Source of the DNA: Atherinomorus stipes
Lineage: Eukaryota > Chordata > Actinopteri > Atheriniformes > Atherinidae
Direction of reading: 5' to 3'
DNA length: 64,000 nt
Assembly: GCA_023101725.1 (NCBI GenBank)
Contig: JALJCO010010451.1
Coordinates: forward strand, 1-64,000
The position numbers were made by a program, and so were the translations under genes. Of this stretch, positions 58,795 through 64,000 are shown piece by piece. The notes under the pieces are model-generated. The model did no database searches and was not told where the DNA came from. It was given only the letters and a program-made list of their open reading frames with translations. Each line of letters starts with the position of its first letter. Within the stretch, counting starts at the first letter, position 1.

Positions 58795-59647
58795 ACATAC
58801 TGCTTAGTACTAGTCAGAACCGGTTAGAACTGGTTAGTTCTGCCTACTGCTGGTTAGTACGGCTTAATACTGGTCAGAAATGGTTAGTTCTGGCAGGTAC
58901 TAGTTAGTACTGATTAATACTGGTCAGAACTGATTAGTACTTCTGGTTAGTACTGGTTAGTACCAGTTTGTACTCCTTAATTCTGGTCAGAACTGGTTAG
59001 TTCTGGCTAGTACTAGTTAGTACTGATTAATACTGCTCAATACTGGTCAGAACAAATTAGTTCTGGCTAGTACTGGTTAGTACCAGTTTGTACTCCTTAA
59101 TACTGGTCAGAACTGGTTAGGTCTGGCTAGTGTTGGTTATTACTGCTTAATACTAGTCAGAAATGGTTAGTTCTGGCAGGTACTAGTTAGTACTGATTAA
59201 TACTGGTCAGAACTGATTAGTTCTGGCTAGTACTGGTTAGAACCAGTTTGTACTCCTTAATGCTGGTCAGAACTGGTTAATTCTGGCTAGTACTAGTTAG
59301 TACTGGTAAGTACTGCTTAATACTGGTCAGAACCGGTTAGTTCTGGCTAGTACTAGTTAGTACTGCTTAATACTGGTCAGAACTGGGTAGTTCTGGCTAT
59401 TATTAGTTAGTTCTGCTTAATACTGGTCAGAGCTGGTTAATTCTAGCTAGTACTGGTTAGTATTGCTAAATACTCATTAGACCTTAGTTCTGGCTAGTAT
59501 TTGTTGGCACTGTTTAATACTGGTCAGAACTGGTTAGTTCTGGCTAGTATTAGTTAGTACTGTTTAATACTGGTCAGAACTGGTTAGTTCTGGCTAGTAT
59601 TAGTTAGTACTGTTTAATACTGGTCAGAACTGGTTAGTTCTGGCTGT
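58795..59647. repeat. irregular 20-30-bp minisatellite (GGTTAGTTCTGGCTAGTACT)
   Basis: TACTGGTCAGAACTGGTTAG and TTCTGGCTAGTACTAGTTAG alternate with indels. It lies in the putative intergenic or 3' region beyond the Kunitz exon. Confidence 0.9.
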
Positions 59648-59895
59648 ACAGAACAGGAGACATTCAGACTCAGAGACGGCCTGATCACATCATTGATGTC
59701 CTTCATGAATCGTGGCTCCTCATTGGTTGGATTAGTCGCTGACATCAGCTGAGATGAAGCTTCTGCCGAGTTTTGTCTTTTTCAGAGCACCATAGTCCTG
59801 AAACCTTCCCTGATGTGTTTAACTGCCGTTGTGAATAAAAGATGCTGCCTGAGACTGAAGTCTCCTCCTCCTCCTCCTCCTCCTCCTCCTCCTCC
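59648..59895 (-). other. putative 3' UTR of the Kunitz gene with (CTC)n
   Basis: A (CTC)n tract (59862-59897; GAG/GGA on the minus strand) directly follows the Kunitz stop codon. No clear minus-strand AATAAA occurs close by; on the plus strand GAATAAAAG lies at about 59834. Confidence 0.4.
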
Positions 59896-60068
59896 TCAGC
59901 TCCTCCTCCCGCACTCCGCCTCACACAGGGCCTGGCTCCTGAAGCGGTTCTGGTTCCCTCCACAGCCGCTGTAGATGAAGCGGGAACATCTGGACCTGCT
60001 GCTGTCGTAGAACCACATCAGGCTGAACCTACTGCAGCCCCCAGAACTCCTTCTGAGGAGGCACACAT
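59896..60068 (-). CDS. terminal exon encoding a Kunitz (BPTI) domain
   Basis: The minus strand has acceptor CTGACCTCCCTCCAG, then AT GTG TGC, entered in phase 1. It encodes 56 residues and TGA. The six cysteines are spaced C-x8-C-x15-C-x7-C-x12-C-x3-C, the exact Kunitz pattern, with the conserved core FIYSGCGGNQNRF and WFYD. The residue after the second Cys (P1 position) is Ser, not Lys or Arg, so trypsin inhibition is not expected; Kunitz domains at collagen C-termini also depart from the basic P1. The protein ends GRRS just after the last Cys. It would act outside the cell. The upstream exon 62022-62182 leaves in phase 1, completing an Asp codon. The intron between holds a 1.8-kb minisatellite. 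Confidence 0.88.
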
Positions 60069-61915
60069 CTGGAGGGAGGTCAGGAGGAGACGCAGAGGAG
60101 AAACAGGAGGAGACACAGAGAAGGAGACGCAGAGGAGAAGATACAGAGAAGGAGAAACAGGAGACACAGAGAAGACACAGAGAAGGAGACAGACGAGGAG
60201 GCAGAGAAAGACACAGAGGAGGAGACACAGAGAAAGAGACGCAGAGGAGAAGATACAGAGAAGGAGAAACAGGAGGAGACACAGAGAAGACACAGAGAAG
60301 GAGACGCAGAGGAGAAGATACAGAGAAGGAGAAACAGGAGGAGACACAGAGAAGACACAGAGAAGGAGACGCAGAGGAGAAGATACAGAGAAGGAGAAAC
60401 AGGAGACACAGAGAAGACACAGAGAAGGAGACAGACGAGGAGGCAGAGAAAGACACAGAGGAGGAGACACAGAGGAGGAGACACAGAGAAAGAGACGCAG
60501 AGGAGAAGATACAGAGAAGGAGAAACAGGAGGAGACACAGAGAAGACACAGAGAAGGAGACGCAGAGAAGAAGATACAGAGAAGGAGAAACAGGAGACAC
60601 AGAGAAGACACAGAGAAGAAGACAGACGAGGAGGCAGAGAAAGACACAGAGAAGATACAGAGAAGGAGAAACAGGAGGAGACACAGGAGAAGACACAGAG
60701 AAGGAGACACAGAGGAGAAGATACAGAGAAGGAGAAACAGGAGGAGACACAGAGAAGACACAGAGAAGGAGACGCAGAGGAGAAGATACAGAGAAGGAGA
60801 AACAGGAGGAGACACAGAGAAGACACAGAGAAGGAGACGCAGAGGAGAAGATACAGAGAAGGAGACAGACGAGGAGGCAGAGAAAGACACAGAGGAGGAG
60901 ACACAGAGAAAGAGACAGAGAAGGAGAAACAGGAGGAGACAGAAGGAGATAGAGAAAGAGACACAGAGAAGGAGACACAGAGGAAAAGATACAGAGAAGG
61001 AGAAACAGGAGGAGACACAGAGAAGACACAGAGAAGGAGACGCAGAGGAGAAGATACAGAGAAGGAGAAACAGGAGGAGACATAGAGAAGACAGAGAAGG
61101 AGACGCAGAGGAGAAGATACAGAGAAGGAGAAACAGGAGGAGACACAGAGAAGACACAGAGAAAGAGATGCAGAGGAGAAGATACAGAGAAGGAGACACA
61201 GACGAGGGAGGCAGAGAAAGACACAGAGGAGGAGACATAGAGAAAGACAGAGAGGGGAGGAGACACAGAGAAAGAGAGACAGAGAAGGAGACAGAGAAGG
61301 AGAAACAGGAGGAGACAGAAGGAGATAGAGAAGGAGACACAGAGAAGACAAAGAGAAGGAGACGCAGAGGAGAAGATACAGAGAAGGAGACAGACGAGGA
61401 GGCAGAGAAAGACACAGAGGAGGAGACACAGAGAAAGAAACAGAGAGGAGAGAGACACAGAGAAAGAGACAGAGAAGGAGACAGAGAAGGAGAAACAGGA
61501 GGAGACAGAAGGAGATAGAGAAGGAGACAGAGAAGACAAAGAGAAGGAGACGCAGAGGGAGAAGATACAGAGAAGGAGACACAGACGAGGAGGCAGAGAA
61601 AGACACAGAGGAGGAGACACAGAGAAGGAGACAGAGAAGGAGAAACAGGAGAAGACAGAAGGAGACAGAGAAGGAGACACAGGAGAAGACAGAAGGAGAC
61701 AGAGAGGAGGAGACACATAAAAGGAGATCACAGAGAAGGAGACACAGGAGGACACACAGAGGAGGATGCAGAGGAGGAGACTCAGAAGGAGACACAGCAG
61801 AGGAGACACAGAAGAGGAGACACAGAGAAGGATACACAGAAGGACACACAGAAGGAGACAAAGAGGAGGAGACAGGGAGGAGGACACAGAGAAGGAGACA
61901 CAGAGGAGGAAACCT
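60069..61915. repeat. GA-rich minisatellite filling the last intron of the Kunitz gene
   Basis: Units such as GAGACACAGAGAAGACACAG and AGAAGGAGACGCAGAGGAGA recur in blocks of about 60-170 bp. The plus strand is purine-rich, so the minus strand (the transcript) is pyrimidine-rich, with many AG acceptor-like sites. Frames up to 558 codons on the plus strand and 663 on the minus strand are open through repeat periodicity; the end of the 663-codon frame contains the genuine Kunitz exon. Confidence 0.93.
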
Positions 61916-62021
61916 TTATTTTCTCAGTTACCAACATGTTCATCAACACTTAGTCTTCATCCTTCCATCATCCCCCATCTTTCCTCGATCATCCCTCCAT
62001 CATGACCCTCCAGCGTGGTAC

Positions 62022-62182
62022 CTTCACGGTGGTCTCTGGTCTCTGGATCTGGATTCTGGTCTCTGGTCTCTGGATCTGGATTCTGGTCTCTGGTCTCTGG
62101 ATCTGGATTCTCGTCTATGACTTCAGTGACGTCAGTCTGAGGTTCATCTGCAGCGAAGTCCTCCAGATCCACAGAAACCTGC
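62022..62182 (-). CDS. penultimate exon of the Kunitz gene, acidic linker
   Basis: Minus-strand acceptor GGGTGTTTCTGTCTCCAG, donor GTGAAG|GTACCA. The 161 bases complete an Arg codon (AG|G), then read QVSVDLEDFAADEPQTDVTE, VIDE and three tandem copies of NPDPETRDQ (the last ending RDH), then RE plus one base. The linker is strongly acidic. A 27-bp minisatellite thus lies inside coding sequence and stays in frame. An acidic linker before a C-terminal Kunitz domain is found in collagen VII. The phases (2 in, 1 out) match both neighbours. Confidence 0.8.
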
Positions 62183-62234
62183 CTGGAGACAGAAACACCC
62201 AAGATGACCAGCTCGATCCAGAACCGGTTCCTCA

Positions 62235-62762
62235 CTGGAACAGGGACTAGAACCAGGAACTGGGACTGATGCTGGGAACTGGAACTAGGACTGGAACTGG
62301 GACTGGAACTGGAACTGGGACTGATGCTGGGAACTGGGACTGGAACGGAGAACTGGGACTGATGCTGGGAACTGGAACTAGGACTGGAACTGGGACTGGA
62401 ACTGGAACTGGGACTGATGCTGGGAACTGGAACTAGGACTGGAACTGGGACTGATGCTGGGAGCAGAGAATGGAACTGGGACTGGGAACAGGGACTGGAA
62501 CGGAGAACTGGGACTGGAACTGGGACTGATGCTGGGAACTGGGACTGGAACGGAGAACTGGGACTGATGCTGGGAACTGGAACTAGGACTGGAACTGGGA
62601 CTGGAACTGGAACTGGGACTGGGAACAGGGACTGGAACGGAGAACTGGGACTGGAACTGGGACTGATGCTGGGAGCAGAGAATGGAACTGGGAACTAGGA
62701 CTGGAACTGGGACTGGGAACAGGGACTGGAACGGAGAACTGGGACTGGAACTGGAACTTTCC
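62235..62762. repeat. GGAACTGGGACT minisatellite in an intron of the Kunitz gene
   Basis: 6-12-bp units (GGGACT, GGAACT, TGATGCTGGGAACTGG) arranged in longer blocks. It lies between exons 62022-62182 and 62999-63068. Confidence 0.92.
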
Positions 62763-62998
62763 GTGAACCAGCCTACACCAAACCGGCATTAAAGTACCGA
62801 TACCTGTGCTGATTGATATCTCACTCTACACTTTTGTATTGATGAGCATCGGAGAATGGACGTTCCGATACTGTGAACATGTTATGATGGTGGTTAGTTC
62901 ATGAATGTTGGACATTTCAGTTCCCGGTCTGTTGTCATGGTGATGGTGAGGTTTGGTGAGATGGAGCAAACAGAGGGGGACCGTGAAGGACGAGCTAC

Positions 62999-63068
62999 CT
63001 GTCCATGACATCTCTCAGCTGGAGGCAGGTCTGCCTGAGCGACGGTGGAGGATACGAGTTCAGACCCT
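62999..63068 (-). CDS. upstream exon of the Kunitz gene
   Basis: Minus-strand acceptor GCTTGTCTGTGTCTTTTCAG, donor GACAG|GTAGCT. The 70 bases enter in phase 1 (two bases complete a codon), read GLNSYPPPSLRQTCLQLRDV then MD, and leave in phase 2, exactly as needed by the next exon. The SYPPPS stretch with a single Cys is compatible with the noncollagenous linker after a triple helix, but no Gly-X-Y repeat is visible in the window; the rest of the gene must lie to the right. Confidence 0.7.
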
Positions 63069-63119
63069 CTGAAAAGACACAGACAAGCATCATGTTAGTG
63101 GTTGATCTGGACCAGGAGA

Positions 63120-63525
63120 CGTGAGGACCAAGGAAGACAGACTGTCCCCTACTGAGACGTCCTGTAATGAGACGTCCTGTAGTAAGACAGTCTGTCCCAA
63201 ACCGAGATGTCCTGTACAGAGCCGTCCCGTAACAAGACAGTCTGTTTCCTACTGAGACATCCCGTAAAGATCCAGTCTGTCCTGTACTGAGACGTCCCAA
63301 AATGAGACAGTCTGTCCCTAACCGAGATGTCCTCTACTGAGCTGTCCCATAACCAGATGTTCTGTGCAGAGACGTCTGGTACAGAGATGTCCCGTAGTGA
63401 GCTGTCCCATACAGAGACGTTCCAGACCGAGACTTTCTGACCCAAGACATTCCATCCGAGACGTTCGGTACCAAACCGTCCCATACTGAGCTGTCCCGTA
63501 CCGAGCCGTCCCTGACTGAACCAGT
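63120..63525. repeat. degenerate minisatellite (GAGACGTCCTGTA / GACAGTCTGTCCC)
   Basis: Units of about 20-25 bp with many substitutions, presumably in a further intron of the Kunitz gene. Open frames on the minus strand are periodic artefacts. Confidence 0.8.
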
Positions 63526-63564
63526 CCAGTTGGTGGAATTAGGGCTAATGTTCATAGAGAAAAG

Positions 63565-64000
63565 CTTATGTTGGACTAGACCAGACCAGATCAGACCAGA
63601 CTGGACCAGACCAGATCAGACCAGACCAGACCAGACCAGACCAGACCAGACCAGACCGGACCAGACCAGACCAGACTGGACCAGACCAGACCAGATCAGA
63701 CCAGACCGGACCAGACCAGACCAGACTGGACCAGACCAGACCAGATCAGACCAGACCGGACCAGACCAGATCAGACCAGACCAGACCAGACCAGACAAGA
63801 TCAGACCAGACCAGACCAGACCAGACCAGACTGGACCAGACCAGATCAGACCAGACCAGACCAGATCAGACCAGACCAGACCAGACTGGACCAGACCAGA
63901 CCAGACCAGACCAGACCAGACCAGACCGGATCAGACCAGACCAGATCAGACCGGACCAGATCGGACCAGACCGGACCGGACCAGACCAGACCAGACCAGA
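63565..64000. repeat. (GACCA)n pentanucleotide array
   Basis: GACCA units with GATCA, GACTG and GACCG variants, running off the end of the window. Dense GATC and CCAGACC sites; no coding content. Confidence 0.95.

Noticed and set aside
59842..61518. Plus-strand 558-codon Arg/Glu-rich frame starting with a poly-Ser tract
   Set aside because: Its start is antisense to the Kunitz exon and its body is the intronic GA-rich array.

Overview
The window looks like an accessory, possibly subtelomeric, stretch of a teleost fish genome. The evidence is a Ty3/gypsy retrotransposon, two Tc1/mariner copies, hAT and TTAA-target miniature elements, LINE 3' ends, vertebrate-style split exons, and at least fifteen unrelated minisatellites. 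Roughly 40% of the sequence is tandem repeat. Nothing is bacterial: there are no operons, CRISPR arrays or rRNA genes. No species can be named from this window alone.

Layout. 1-4786: nearly complete minus-strand gypsy element with identical LTRs but two frame breaks in homopolymers. 4787-11340: 21-bp and 25-bp minisatellites, a (TCC)n tract, a 1.1-kb foldback element and pyrimidine-rich inverted repeats. 11343-13040: plus-strand LINE 3' end split by a nested palindromic TTAA element. 13041-18700: miniature elements, a GAGCTAACCA-type repeat and a 55-bp minisatellite with higher-order structure. 18700-25800: RFX X-box-like palindrome, 38-bp satellite, Harbinger-type Myb-like relic, minus-strand LINE reverse-transcriptase relic and a 21-bp minisatellite. 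25800-37400: SINE-like head, Tc1 relic split by a 990-bp hAT element with an 8-bp target duplication, second copy of the TTAA element, 11-bp minisatellite and a GGGCTGGGCGATAT-type hAT element. 37400-44285: a 3.1-kb array of a hairpin-forming 29-bp unit and a 2.9-kb 12-bp array. 46400-55310: a 9-kb array of a 33-bp unit with internal 1.6-kb duplications. 56338-57868: a dead Tc1 element inserted in (TA)n. 57893-64000: genic, but its introns and flanks are filled by more minisatellites.

Host genes, all on the minus strand and found by reading splice sites and reading-frame phase by eye. (1) The 3' end of a gene that finishes in a canonical Kunitz domain: three exons (62999-63068, 62022-62182, 59896-60068) whose phases fit exactly. 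The acidic linker followed by a terminal Kunitz domain recalls collagen VII and similar collagens, but the identity is not proven. (2) An acidic terminal exon ending at 58024 with a poly(A) signal at 57964-57969. (3) A phase-compatible trio of exons (46077-46182, 45585-45660, 44684-44745) of an unrecognised protein. Most long open frames elsewhere arise because a repeat period is a multiple of three; they are not proposed as genes.
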